Source: an uncultured Bacteroidales bacterium (GTDB lineage Bacteria > Bacteroidota > Bacteroidia > Bacteroidales > UBA3824). Taken from it: a stretch of DNA of 40,647 nt. The position numbers and the translations under genes are program-made. The stretch covers positions 1-40,647 of the forward strand of contig CAJOJG010000024.1 in the NCBI GenBank assembly GCA_905234655.1. Direction: 5' to 3'. Below the pieces are notes generated by a model. The model was not told the DNA's origin. It saw only the letters and a program-made list of their open reading frames with translations, and did no database searches. Positions 26,306 through 34,169 of the stretch are shown piece after piece (position 1 is the first letter of the stretch; every line of letters starts with the position of its first letter).

Positions 26306-26746
26306 TTATTTGACTGGCATTTTCTCGATGCGGCGCTGATGGCGTCCGCCCTCAAACTCGGTGTTCAAGAACATTTCGAGAATCTTGATCGCCTCGTCCT
26401 GCGAGATGAAGCGTGCAGGCATCGAGAGCACGTTGGCGTTGTTGTGGGAACGTGCGAGGCGCGAGATTTCCTCGTTCCAACAGAGGGCGGCGCGGATGCC
26501 CTGGTGCTTGTTTGCGGTCATTGCGATGCCGTTGCCGCTGCCGCAGATTGTGATGCCGTAGTAGTCGGGCGACTTCTCGACTTCCACAGCCAATGGGTGG
26601 GCATAGTCGGCGTAGTCGCAACTTTCGGCGGAATTGGTGCCGAGATCCGTCACGTCAAAACCCTTCTTCTTGAGGTAGTCCTTGACGAAGAGTTTGAGTT
26701 CGTAGCCAGCGTGGTCCGAGGCTATGAATAATTTGCTGATTTTCAT
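26306..26746 (-). CDS. rpiB: Ribose-5-phosphate isomerase B
   Basis: Interconverts ribose 5-phosphate and ribulose 5-phosphate in the pentose phosphate pathway. The substrate-binding SDHAGYELK (10-18), the CGSGNGIAMTANK loop with catalytic Cys68, and the HNNANVLSMPARF segment are all clear. The length of 146 is normal. It reads away from the candidate oriC and its promoter must lie within it; TAACTTTG on the minus strand at 26814-26821 is a possible -7 box. Confidence 0.94.
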   Translation of the reverse strand: MKISKLFIASDHAGYELKLFVKDYLKKKGFDVTDLGTNSAESCDYADYAHPLAVEVEKSPDYYGITICGSGNGIAMTANKHQGIRAALCWNEEISRLARSHNNANVLSMPARFISQDEAIKILEMFLNTEFEGGRHQRRIEKMPVK

Positions 26747-26789
26747 AATATTAACTATAAAAAAGTATTAAAAATGTTTGTTATAATTC

Positions 26790-27291
26790 ACAGTGTTGAT
26801 AACTTTTATACAGCAAAGTTAACCAAAATGTTGAAATCGAGCGCATTAGCGTTATCAAAAAATATCACAAAAACCGCCCTAACGCTCTCAAAACCAGCAT
26901 TTCGGCGAAGTTTTCCACAACCAGTGTTGAAAAAGCTGTTGAAAAATGTGGATTGCTTGTTGAAAAAACACGAAATCCGCCACAAAGTTAAAAATTATCA
27001 ACAAAACAAACTTTTTTTCCACAAAATATCAACCGAAAATCAACATTTTTGTAACTTAGAACGCTGAAACAGTTAGCAAGTGTAAAATTTGCGTAACAAA
27101 ATTTCGCCGATTGTTGATAAACTTCGCAAGCCGCTAATCCAAAACGGTTTGCAAAGTGGAAAACAAAAACGCCGAAAAAAGTTACGGTGTTGAAAACTTT
27201 TGTAGCAAAGGTAGCGAAAATTGAGTTATCAACACTATCAACAGCCATTAAAAATCATAATAAATTTAAAAATTAAAAAAAAAATATAATA
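26790..27291. other. oriC: Candidate chromosomal replication origin (oriC)
   Basis: A gene-free 545-bp interval between rpiB and nadA. Ten 9-mers fit TTWTCMACA on one strand or the other: 26794, 26911, 26925, 26937, 26958, 26995, 27015, 27112, 27188 and 27226 (first base). TTTTCCACA occurs twice, TTATCAACA four times and TTTTCAACA four times; several near-matches (26852, 26947, 27235) add to it. These resemble DnaA boxes (TTWTNCACA). Next to the last box is a 45-nt stretch with a single G or C (27247-27291), suited to be the unwinding element. The flanking genes are transcribed away from it. dnaA is not in the window. Confidence 0.8.
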
Positions 27292-28293
<1,002 letters not shown>

Positions 28294-28344
28294 TTCGTAC
28301 TACGGACGTTTTTTAATATGTGCGTCCTGACGGACGGAAATAAT

Positions 28345-28406
28345 ACAAATCTTTTCAAATCACACAAATCTTTTTGTTATAATTTGTAAGATTTGAAAAG
28401 ATTTGT
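28345..28406. repeat. 17-bp A/T-rich inverted repeat after nadA
   Basis: Arms ACAAATCTTTTCAAATC (28345-28361) and its exact inverse (28390-28406), 28-nt loop containing a further inverted pair ACAAAT/ATTTGT. It may act as the nadA terminator, though no T tract follows. The remainder of 28294-28480 has only a small GTCGC/GCGAC hairpin. Confidence 0.7.
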
Positions 28407-28480
28407 AAGATTTCCCGCGAAGCGGCTAAGCAAAAGTCGCGTTGGCGACAAAACGATAAATGATTGAAAATTAGAAAATT

Positions 28481-30025
28481 ATGAAAAGAGTAATTTGGTT
28501 GATTTCTGTGGTATTGATTTCGATAATGCAATCCAACGCCCAGGACGTCAACCCCAACGGCTTCAACAAGTTTTATTACCCTGACGGCAGCATCTCGTCC
28601 GAAGGCAACCTTCGCGACGGCAAGCCCGACGGGATGTGGAAGACTTATTACCCCAACGGCCAACTCAAATCAATCGGCCGCCGCACGGAATTCATGCTCG
28701 ACAGCACGTGGCTTTTCTTCGACGAGAAGGGCGACACGACGAGCCTTGTCAACTACAATTTTGACAAGAAAAACGGATTTTCCTGCACCTACGAATCCTA
28801 CAACGATTCCGTCCACCACAACGTCGTGAAGTCGCGCGAACTTTACCGCGACGACAAACGCCAGGGATTTGCGTATTACTACGAAAAAGGCGTACTCGAC
28901 ACCGAAATCCCCTTTAAGGACGACCGGAAACACGGCGACGGGTACCAGTACGACAAGAATGGCACCGTCGTCGCACTGTTGACCTACAAATACGGCCAAC
29001 TCATCGACAAGAACCTCATCAACCGCATCGACGACAAAGGCCGCAAACAGGGCGTTTTTCGCGGCTATTATCCCGACAAAAAGGTCAAGTGGGAATGTTA
29101 TTACAAAGACGACTACATGAACGGCTATTACCGCGAATTTGACCAGCGCGGCAAGGAAACCAAGGTGGCGCGCTACATCATGGGCGAATTGCAGAACGAG
29201 GACAAGAACTCTCTCGCCGCCAACAAGGACGCCGTGAAACTCAAAAGCGAGTATTACCCCAACGGCGGCGTCAAGAGCACCGGCGGCTTCAAGGATTCCA
29301 TTCCCGTGGGCGTCCACCGCCTCTACAACGAGGCTGGCAAAATCAAGGGTGGCATCACTTACGACAATTCGGGCCGCAAGATAGCCGACGGCATCGTCGA
29401 TGGCAAGGGACGCGAACAGGGCAAATGGACGCTCTACGACACTATTGGCGTGGCAAGCGCGAAGGGCAGTTACAAGAACGGCAAGCGCGAGGGGCAGTGG
29501 TATTTTTATTTTGCCGACGGCAAGGTAGAGCAAGAGGGCGTTTATAAGGACGGCAAGCCCGACGGCAAATGGCAGTGGTACTACCCCGACGGCAAGATAC
29601 GCCGCGTAGAGAATTTTGCGAAGGGCAAGGAAGACGGCGACTATTATGAACTCACCAACGCCGGCGACACCATTCAATCCGGCCAGTACCTCACGGGCGA
29701 GAAGGACGGCCTCTGGCTCACCAACACCGGCGATGCGTTGGTCATAGAGAAGTTCAACGACGGCTCTCTGCACGGCGATTACATGGTATATTACATGCCC
29801 GACCGCAAACTCAAAATCGCCGCTAAGTATCTTTCGGGCAGTCTTCACGGCGACTACAAGCAATATTACCCCGACGGCAAGGTTGCTGTCGATGGTGTGT
29901 ATGCCGCCGGCAACGAGAACGGCACCTGGCATTTCTACACCGAGGACGGGCTTCTTGAATCCACGTTGGACTACGCCCAAGGCGAGGTGGTGAAAGTGGA
30001 CGGAAATGCGATGCCGAAAAGGTGA
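28481..30025 (+). CDS. Exported YwqK-family MORN-repeat protein
   Basis: A 514-residue protein with signal peptide (MKRVIWLISVVLISIMQSNA). The rest is built from about a dozen MORN-like/YwqK repeats with the pattern YYPNGxxxSxGxxxxGKxxGxW, for example GNLRDGKPDGMWKTYYPNG and YKDGKPDGKWQWYYPDGKI. YwqK is annotated in databases as an antitoxin component, but exported Bacteroidota members have no proven toxin partner. A surface or periplasmic binding role is equally possible. No toxin-like gene is adjacent. Confidence 0.85.
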   Translation: MKRVIWLISVVLISIMQSNAQDVNPNGFNKFYYPDGSISSEGNLRDGKPDGMWKTYYPNGQLKSIGRRTEFMLDSTWLFFDEKGDTTSLVNYNFDKKNGFSCTYESYNDSVHHNVVKSRELYRDDKRQGFAYYYEKGVLDTEIPFKDDRKHGDGYQYDKNGTVVALLTYKYGQLIDKNLINRIDDKGRKQGVFRGYYPDKKVKWECYYKDDYMNGYYREFDQRGKETKVARYIMGELQNEDKNSLAANKDAVKLKSEYYPNGGVKSTGGFKDSIPVGVHRLYNEAGKIKGGITYDNSGRKIADGIVDGKGREQGKWTLYDTIGVASAKGSYKNGKREGQWYFYFADGKVEQEGVYKDGKPDGKWQWYYPDGKIRRVENFAKGKEDGDYYELTNAGDTIQSGQYLTGEKDGLWLTNTGDALVIEKFNDGSLHGDYMVYYMPDRKLKIAAKYLSGSLHGDYKQYYPDGKVAVDGVYAAGNENGTWHFYTEDGLLESTLDYAQGEVVKVDGNAMPKR

Positions 30026-30034
30026 GGGATGGAT

Positions 30035-30065
30035 TTTGATGTTTCGCGAAAATTTGCTATTTTTG
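30035..30065 (+). promoter_or_regulatory. Promoter of the small gene at 30.1 kb
   Basis: TTTG 30035-30038 and TATTTTTG 30058-30065 with a 19-nt spacer; ATG follows at 30094. Confidence 0.78.
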
Positions 30066-30093
30066 CGCATTGTTAATTAAAACAATTATTATC

Positions 30094-30333
30094 ATGGAAC
30101 CGACAATGACAACGGCCGCCGAGCCGAAAAAACGGATTTCGAAGACGATGAAGTGGGCAAGGGACCATGTTGGCGTCATCTATGAAGTAACCGACCCCGA
30201 ACCGAGGGCTTTGCTCTGCAATTACAGGGATAAGGACAAACAACATCAAGAGGAACAAGTAGAGGTTGAGGAATGTGAAACGGTTGATGCAATCATCATT
30301 GTTCGGGTTAGGCTTTCTACCATTGGCTCATAG
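30094..30333 (+). CDS. Small protein of unknown function
   Basis: A 79-residue frame beginning MEPTMTTAAEPKKRISKTMK at ATG 30094, 28 nt after a good promoter. The N-terminal half is basic (KKRISKTMKWARDHVG) and the middle acidic (QEEQVEVEECE). No signal peptide, membrane segment or known family. It may be a short regulator or the start of a broken gene. The upstream start at 30070 is rejected because it is only 5 nt after the -7 box. Confidence 0.5.
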   Translation: MEPTMTTAAEPKKRISKTMKWARDHVGVIYEVTDPEPRALLCNYRDKDKQHQEEQVEVEECETVDAIIIVRVRLSTIGS

Positions 30334-30419
30334 TTATGTTGAACTTTGATAACTTTATAAAGCAATCGTTTTGTTGTTAATTAACATCGCAAAGTTATGC
30401 AGTTGATACCTAATGATAC

Positions 30420-30476
30420 TTGTAAATTTGTGACAAAATTCTTTCGCACCGATAGATTTTTGTCACAAATTTACAA
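30420..30476. repeat. Perfect 19-bp inverted repeat with 19-nt loop
   Basis: Arms TTGTAAATTTGTGACAAAA (30420-30438) and its exact inverse (30458-30476). It lies between the small gene and the AraC-type fragment. No T tract follows, so it is not a standard terminator. It could be a large operator, a mobile-element end, or an mRNA hairpin. Confidence 0.85.
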
Positions 30477-30485
30477 CTTGAAATC

Positions 30486-30992
30486 TTGTCGTCAATAAAG
30501 AATATCGTTGCTTCTTGTTCTGAAAACCGTTTAATTGACGAAGTTGACAAGTATTTGACAGATTACTTGTTGCCCTATATGCAAAATAGGGATTGTAATT
30601 CCGAATTGCCTGTGATGATGGATGAGATTTCTGCAAATCCGTTTGCAGTGGACTTTGCTGTGTTGACTGAAAAGATGTGCATGGGCAAAAGGTCTTTTCA
30701 GAGCCTTTTTTGGCAGCATACAGGCTTGACGCCGAGGGATTTCATCGGAATCACGAAGATTGACAAAGTGTTGGATATGATGAAGTTGCATAAAGAATGT
30801 AGCCTTGTCGAGATATTAGAGATGAGCGGATATTACGATTATGCGCACATCAACCGCGATTTCAAGATTATCGGCGGGCTGCCGACGGCGTTGGTGTTTA
30901 AGAATATCCGCGACCATTTGTCAAAAACGTCGATTCCTTTTTGTGTCAATTATCCACGTGATGGTATTTGTGCGGTGAATTTGATGGTGTGA
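30486..30992 (+). CDS. AraC-type DNA-binding domain protein, probably N-terminally truncated
   Basis: The product (168 residues from TTG 30486) contains an AraC-family double helix-turn-helix at about 58-145. It shows LTEKMCMGKRSFQSLFWQHT, GLTPRDFIGITKIDKVLDMM and ILEMSGYYDYAHINRDFKII; the GYYDxxH.xRdFK phrase is diagnostic. The N-terminal ligand domain seen in full-length relatives is absent. The frame is open upstream only to 30456, inside the 19-bp inverted repeat, and has no ATG there. It is either a fragment whose first part was lost at the inverted repeat or a short regulator started at TTG. Confidence 0.65.
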   Translation: MSSIKNIVASCSENRLIDEVDKYLTDYLLPYMQNRDCNSELPVMMDEISANPFAVDFAVLTEKMCMGKRSFQSLFWQHTGLTPRDFIGITKIDKVLDMMKLHKECSLVEILEMSGYYDYAHINRDFKIIGGLPTALVFKNIRDHLSKTSIPFCVNYPRDGICAVNLMV

Positions 30993-31023
30993 ATATACGT
31001 GCAAAATTTTTTCTCAAAATATT

Positions 31024-31054
31024 TTTGTAGAGTCGATAATCTTTTTTATACTTG
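31024..31054 (+). promoter_or_regulatory. Promoter of the Rpn-like gene
   Basis: TTTG 31024-31027 and TATACTTG 31047-31054, spacer 19; ATG at 31074. Confidence 0.7.
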
Positions 31055-31073
31055 CACTGAAAAACTGCATATA

Positions 31074-31496
31074 ATGGATGACAGCAAGATAGAAGAAATC
31101 AATCTTCCGAAGTTCAGGCAGATGCTGCCCGAAAGTTGCAGGACTGGATTTGATTGTTGGTTGTTTATAATTTCAAATATCAAGAAGATGAAAGAGATGC
31201 CATTCTTAGAAAGGAAACCGATTTTCCGGGGTGTTAAATCGATGACGGAACTTGCCGCTATGTCCAAAAAGGACAGGTCGGCGTATATGCTCGAATATGA
31301 TGCATATCGAACTGATGCCGCGACGTATGATTGGGATATGAGGACAAGCCGTGCGGAATGTCGTGCGGAATGTCGTGCGGAAGGCGAAAAATCCAAGGCC
31401 ATAGAGACAGCGTCGAAAATGAAGCAAAGGGGGTATCCAATAGATGTAATCAGCGACATCACCGGCCTGAGCCCCGACGAGATCGAAAAAATTTAG
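31074..31496 (+). CDS. C-terminal part of an Rpn/PD-(D/E)XK transposase-like protein
   Basis: 140 residues beginning MDDSKIEEINLPKFRQMLPE. The sequence matches the C-terminal half of Bacteroidota Rpn-family (recombination-promoting nuclease/PDDEXK transposase) proteins: FDCWLFIISNIKKM, then a charged helix, a RAEC/RAEG repeat, and the closing helix MKQRGYPIDVISDITGLSPDEIEKI in two parts. The catalytic N-terminal nuclease half (about 150 residues) is missing. A proper promoter lies just upstream of the ATG, so the fragment is probably expressed. The longer frame from 30999 is not supported because it runs through the promoter. Confidence 0.7.
   Translation: MDDSKIEEINLPKFRQMLPESCRTGFDCWLFIISNIKKMKEMPFLERKPIFRGVKSMTELAAMSKKDRSAYMLEYDAYRTDAATYDWDMRTSRAECRAECRAEGEKSKAIETASKMKQRGYPIDVISDITGLSPDEIEKI
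31352..31384 (+). repeat. 12-bp tandem repeat (CGTGCGGAATGT), nearly three copies
   Basis: Encodes RAEC-RAEC-RAEG inside the Rpn-like gene. Variable RAEG-type repeats at this place are typical of the family. Confidence 0.8.
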
Positions 31497-31506
31497 CCCC
31501 GCGATG

Positions 31507-31788
31507 TTGCAAATATGATTTTGTATTGCTAACTTTGCGGCGTAGTATTAACAATAAAAACTATTACACAAGAAACAGAAAATCACATAGTTAACATATT
31601 ATAAACCATAGCGTTTACGAATTATTCAGGGGTATTCCTAAAATTTGGCGATTTGATGTTGCTTGCCGGCATCGCGTTGAAAAGACTTGCGCCGAAGGTG
31701 TTTGCGGTTTTGACGGGCGGAAGGTAAGAGTTTGGCAGTTTTGTTCCCAAAACACTGCATATTTGTAGATTTTTGGAATCAAAATCAA
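31507..31788 (+). other. Gene-free interval, possibly transcribed as a small RNA
   Basis: TAACTTTG at 31530-31537 with TTGC 19 nt upstream (31507-31510) looks like a plus-strand promoter, and a hairpin at 31789-31829 could end the transcript after about 285 nt. No convincing gene lies between. The longest ATG-started frame I saw is 23 codons (31656-31727, MLLAGIALKRL...). A small RNA is a guess. Confidence 0.35.
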
Positions 31789-31829
31789 AAAAATGGAAAG
31801 AATCTCTATGCGAAATTCTTTCCATTTTT
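31789..31829. terminator. Terminator of the PHA-system protein gene (minus), possibly bidirectional
   Basis: A 15-bp perfect stem (31789-31803 / 31815-31829, ATTCTTTCCATTTTT) with an 11-nt loop. On the minus strand it continues into TTTTTTTGATTTT, a good U tract. Confidence 0.82.
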
Positions 31830-31850
31830 GGTGTTTTTGGGGAAGTGGCG

Positions 31851-32144
31851 TTATTTCATCGCCTTTACCATGCTGTCGCGTATGGCGTTTTCGATGACGC
31901 CTTTGAGGGGCAGCGCGAAGAATGGGACTTTGCCGTCCACTATCACTTCGTCGTCCTTGACGTCGATTTTTGCGGCGAACTTCATGCCGTTGAAGGTGCA
32001 AGAATAGTTGCCGGTGCTGCCGTCCCAGGTTTCTTTGAGGTTGGATACACGCGAGCCGTTTTCTTCTTTGAGTTTCTGGAGGAATTTTTTTGCGCGCTCT
32101 GTGGCCTCCTCCTTGCTGTGGTTGTGTTTTACTTTTACTATCAT
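31851..32144 (-). CDS. Polyhydroxyalkanoic-acid-system family protein
   Basis: A 97-residue protein of the small family annotated as polyhydroxyalkanoic acid system protein. It has MIVKVKHNHSKEEATERAKK at the N-terminus, a central WDGSTGNYSCTFNGMKFAAKIDV read across two strands, and FALPLKGVIENAIRDSM at the end. Such proteins are predicted to fold like SRPBCC or START domains, but no activity is proven. It forms a single-gene unit with its own promoter and terminator. No PHA synthase gene is nearby. Confidence 0.8.
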   Translation of the reverse strand: MIVKVKHNHSKEEATERAKKFLQKLKEENGSRVSNLKETWDGSTGNYSCTFNGMKFAAKIDVKDDEVIVDGKVPFFALPLKGVIENAIRDSMVKAMK

Positions 32145-32172
32145 TGTCTTTGATTTTTTAGTTTTTATGTGG

Positions 32173-32204
32173 CAAAGATAAATGTATTTGGCGTTTGTTG
32201 CAAA
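32173..32204 (-). promoter_or_regulatory. Promoter of the PHA-system protein gene
   Basis: On the minus strand TTTG (complement of 32201-32204) and TATCTTTG (complement of 32173-32180), spacer 20; start codon 28 nt on. Confidence 0.8.
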
Positions 32205-32252
32205 TTTTTTGGCGGGTGTTTTTCAAATAATACGTCCATTTTTTCAATATTT

Positions 32253-32380
32253 TGTGCTTTTTGCGGAAAGCAATTTTGATAGAGAATTGCTTTTTGCGGA
32301 AAGCAAAATTATACAAATATTGCTTTTTACAGAAAGCAATATTACACAAAAATTGCTTTATGCGGAAAGCATTTTGAATT
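32253..32380. repeat. 33-bp tandem array of four small palindromes
   Basis: Four units start at 32255, 32288, 32321 and 32354, exactly 33 bp apart. Each has the core TTGCTTTTTGCGGAAAGCAA or a close variant, which folds as TTGCTTT/AAAGCAA. Between them are 13-bp A/T-rich pieces that differ. Both strands are open across the array (11-residue repeats such as LLFAES...), but no start or family supports a gene. Confidence 0.85.
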
Positions 32381-32409
32381 TTTTTTTGCATTTGTCCTCA
32401 AAAATTTTT

Positions 32410-33348
32410 TCACCTCATCTCTCGTTCCAGCCAGTCTGCAAATTCTTCCATCTTATCTTTTGACATCGGGATTGCGTCGTTGATGGCGTCGGGGTATGTG
32501 CGGGCGAGGCTGTAATAGAGAAATGCGTCCAACATATTGTCGCTGAGTAGTTTGCTGTAAAAATCGACGTAATATTCCTCATAAAATCCTTCGCGGTTCT
32601 CTATCGACTGGCAGACCGATGTGAGTAGCCGCCGCGAGTTTTCCACAAAGTTATCAACATCGGGAAGCCCTGATTCTGAATCAGTTGCGCAGTTTTTCAA
32701 CTCTGTTGTCAACAGCATCGCCCAGATGAGGTCGGCTTCCTCTTTTGTGAGGCGGGTGTCGTTGGCGGTCTTTTCGTCGATGACGGTATTGACGTCGCGG
32801 CGGTTCATAATCTCGGCGAGCGCGGCTACGGTTTCCTTGCCGTTGGCGGGGGCGGTGAAGAGGTGCATGTAATACGCGAGGAAGGCGTGGATGTAGAGCT
32901 TGCGGTCGTTGTTGAGGGTGGCGATGAGAAGGTGGATTGAGGGCGTGGCCTTCGATTCCGTCGGGAAGGCTTTGGCAAGGCGTTCGAGAAGTGCAAGTTG
33001 CTCGGCGGATTGATGGCGGATACCGAGGCACATCGCCTTGATAATGCCCGCCTGCAATACATATTTGCTGCCCTCGCCCATCGCCTCGCCCGCAAAACGT
33101 TCCGCCTTCTTGATGTCGCCGATGCGGTAATAATTGTTCGCCAACTGCCAGCACACGAAGTCTTCCATGAAGTGAAGCGCGTAGAGGTCGGTGAGTTTTT
33201 GGTTGCTTTCGTCTAAGTTTCCCGCGCTTTGCAGGGCGATTGCCTCTTTGATGGTCTGTGCGTTTTCCTTTTGGATTTTTGACGGCTCTTGCGCGGCGGC
33301 GGCGAGCGTCGAGAGCGTTATTAGAATTACTATGAAAACCGATTTCAT
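32410..33348 (-). CDS. Exported TPR-like protein of unknown function
   Basis: A 312-residue protein with signal peptide (MKSVFIVILITLSTLAAAAQ). TPR-like helix pairs follow in the first half: IKEAIALQSAGNLDESNQKL and CWQLANNYYRIGDIKKAERF. The second half is helical without a clear repeat. It overlaps the HAD phosphatase gene by 4 nt, so the two are translated together from the minus strand. I do not recognise a named family. Confidence 0.7.
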   Translation of the reverse strand: MKSVFIVILITLSTLAAAAQEPSKIQKENAQTIKEAIALQSAGNLDESNQKLTDLYALHFMEDFVCWQLANNYYRIGDIKKAERFAGEAMGEGSKYVLQAGIIKAMCLGIRHQSAEQLALLERLAKAFPTESKATPSIHLLIATLNNDRKLYIHAFLAYYMHLFTAPANGKETVAALAEIMNRRDVNTVIDEKTANDTRLTKEEADLIWAMLLTTELKNCATDSESGLPDVDNFVENSRRLLTSVCQSIENREGFYEEYYVDFYSKLLSDNMLDAFLYYSLARTYPDAINDAIPMSKDKMEEFADWLEREMR

Positions 33349-33956
33349 TTCAATAAATCTTGCAATTCTTTATACAAATCGCCGTTTTGGGGCAGGTTGA
33401 TTGTCTGGAAGCCGAGCGAAAGTCCCATTTGGGCATTGTCGGCGCGGTCGTCGATGTAGAGGGTTTCTGCCGGGTCCATTTTGGAATCGTTGATGACATA
33501 CTCGTAACATTCGCGGTCTGGCTTGCGGTAGTGGATTTCGTTGGAATAGTATTTCTTAACGAACAGGTTTTCAGGCCATTGCGCGAGTTTTTCGACGTAC
33601 TGGACGTGAAGTTCGTTGATGTTGCTGAGGATGTAGAGATTGTAGCCGTTGTTGCGCAGAGTATTGAGCAATTCGGCGTGTCGGGCGGGGTAGCCGAGTA
33701 TCATCTCGTTCCAACAATGGTCGAATGTCGCGTCATCGAGTTTGGTGGGGCTGATGGCGTTGAACCCATTGCGAAATTCAGCCGTCGAGCATCTGCCGGT
33801 CTCGTAACGGTAACACAAATCGTTGTCTTCCAGCCAGTTGTCCAACTGCCTTGTGGTAACGCCCGATGCGTCTCTGAAAGCGTCCAATGTCGCCTGAATC
33901 GACAGCGGAAACAGCACGCCGCCGAGGTCGAAGAGTATGTTTTTAATTTTTTTCAT
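33345..33956 (-). CDS. HAD-superfamily (subfamily IA) hydrolase
   Basis: A small phosphatase of the HAD-IA type acting on an unknown phosphorylated metabolite. The motifs run in order: nucleophile motif FDLGGVLFP (with the LGG form of the YihX-like group), motif II LYILSNINE, motif III lysine in HYRKPDRECYEY, and motif IV LYIDDRADN. The start is ATG 33956; the frame extends four residues further. At 203 residues the length suits the family. It shares a 4-nt overlap with the TPR-like gene downstream and is divergent from the tRNA. Confidence 0.85.
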   Translation of the reverse strand: MKKIKNILFDLGGVLFPLSIQATLDAFRDASGVTTRQLDNWLEDNDLCYRYETGRCSTAEFRNGFNAISPTKLDDATFDHCWNEMILGYPARHAELLNTLRNNGYNLYILSNINELHVQYVEKLAQWPENLFVKKYYSNEIHYRKPDRECYEYVINDSKMDPAETLYIDDRADNAQMGLSLGFQTINLPQNGDLYKELQDLLK

Positions 33957-33974
33957 AAAATTGTCCAAAAATAT

Positions 33975-34005
33975 TTTGTTAATTCAAAATTCTGTCTTAC
34001 CTTTG
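33975..34005 (+). promoter_or_regulatory. Promoter of the tRNA gene
   Basis: TTTG 33975-33978 and TACCTTTG 33998-34005 with a 19-nt spacer, ending 25 nt before the tRNA. Confidence 0.85.
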
Positions 34006-34030
34006 CAGTCGCAAAACCGAAATGGTTTTC

Positions 34031-34104
34031 GGACCCATAGCTCAGTTGGTTAGAGCACCTGACTCATAATCAGGGAGTCCCAGGTTCAAGCCCTGGTGGG
34101 TCCA
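34031..34104 (+). tRNA. tRNA with CAU anticodon (Ile2 or elongator Met)
   Basis: A full cloverleaf of 74 nt. Acceptor GGACCCA/TGGGTCC, D arm GCTC/GAGC, anticodon arm CCTGA-CTCATAA-TCAGG, variable GAGTC, T arm CCAGG-TTCAAGC-CCTGG and discriminator A34104. The CCA end is not fully encoded (ACCCC). The anticodon CAU fits Met or, after lysidine modification by TilS, Ile. C4-G69 and C5-G68 pairs are those reported as TilS determinants in tRNA-Ile2, which favours Ile2, but I cannot decide firmly. It is not an initiator: the first base pair is G-C. Confidence 0.93.
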
Positions 34105-34127
34105 CCCCCATAACCTAAGTTTTTTTT

Positions 34128-34169
34128 CCGCAAAACCTTTTTCCCTTTTTTTGGTTTTGCGGTTTTTTT
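34128..34169 (+). terminator. Terminator of the tRNA gene
   Basis: Stem CCGCAAAACC (34128-34137) / GGTTTTGCGG (34153-34162), 15-nt T/C-rich loop, then seven T. It ends against the stop of the convergent dnaG. Confidence 0.9.

Noticed and set aside
26774..27248. Short frames inside the candidate origin (97 aa plus, 86 aa minus)
   Set aside because: Composition follows the A/T-rich box array; no known domain and no plausible start signal.
28670..30070. 466-codon minus-strand frame opposite the MORN gene
   Set aside because: Shadow frame from the strong codon bias of the MORN repeats; the plus frame has signal peptide and family repeats.
32253..32380. CRISPR-like array (20-bp repeat, four copies)
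   Set aside because: Spacers are only 13 bp, A/T-rich and low in complexity; no cas genes in the window. It is a tandem repeat of palindromes.
32182..32463. Plus- and minus-strand frames of about 80-90 codons over the 33-bp array
   Set aside because: Open only because the repeat lacks stops; no credible start, no family resemblance, and the plus frame overlaps the PHA gene promoter.
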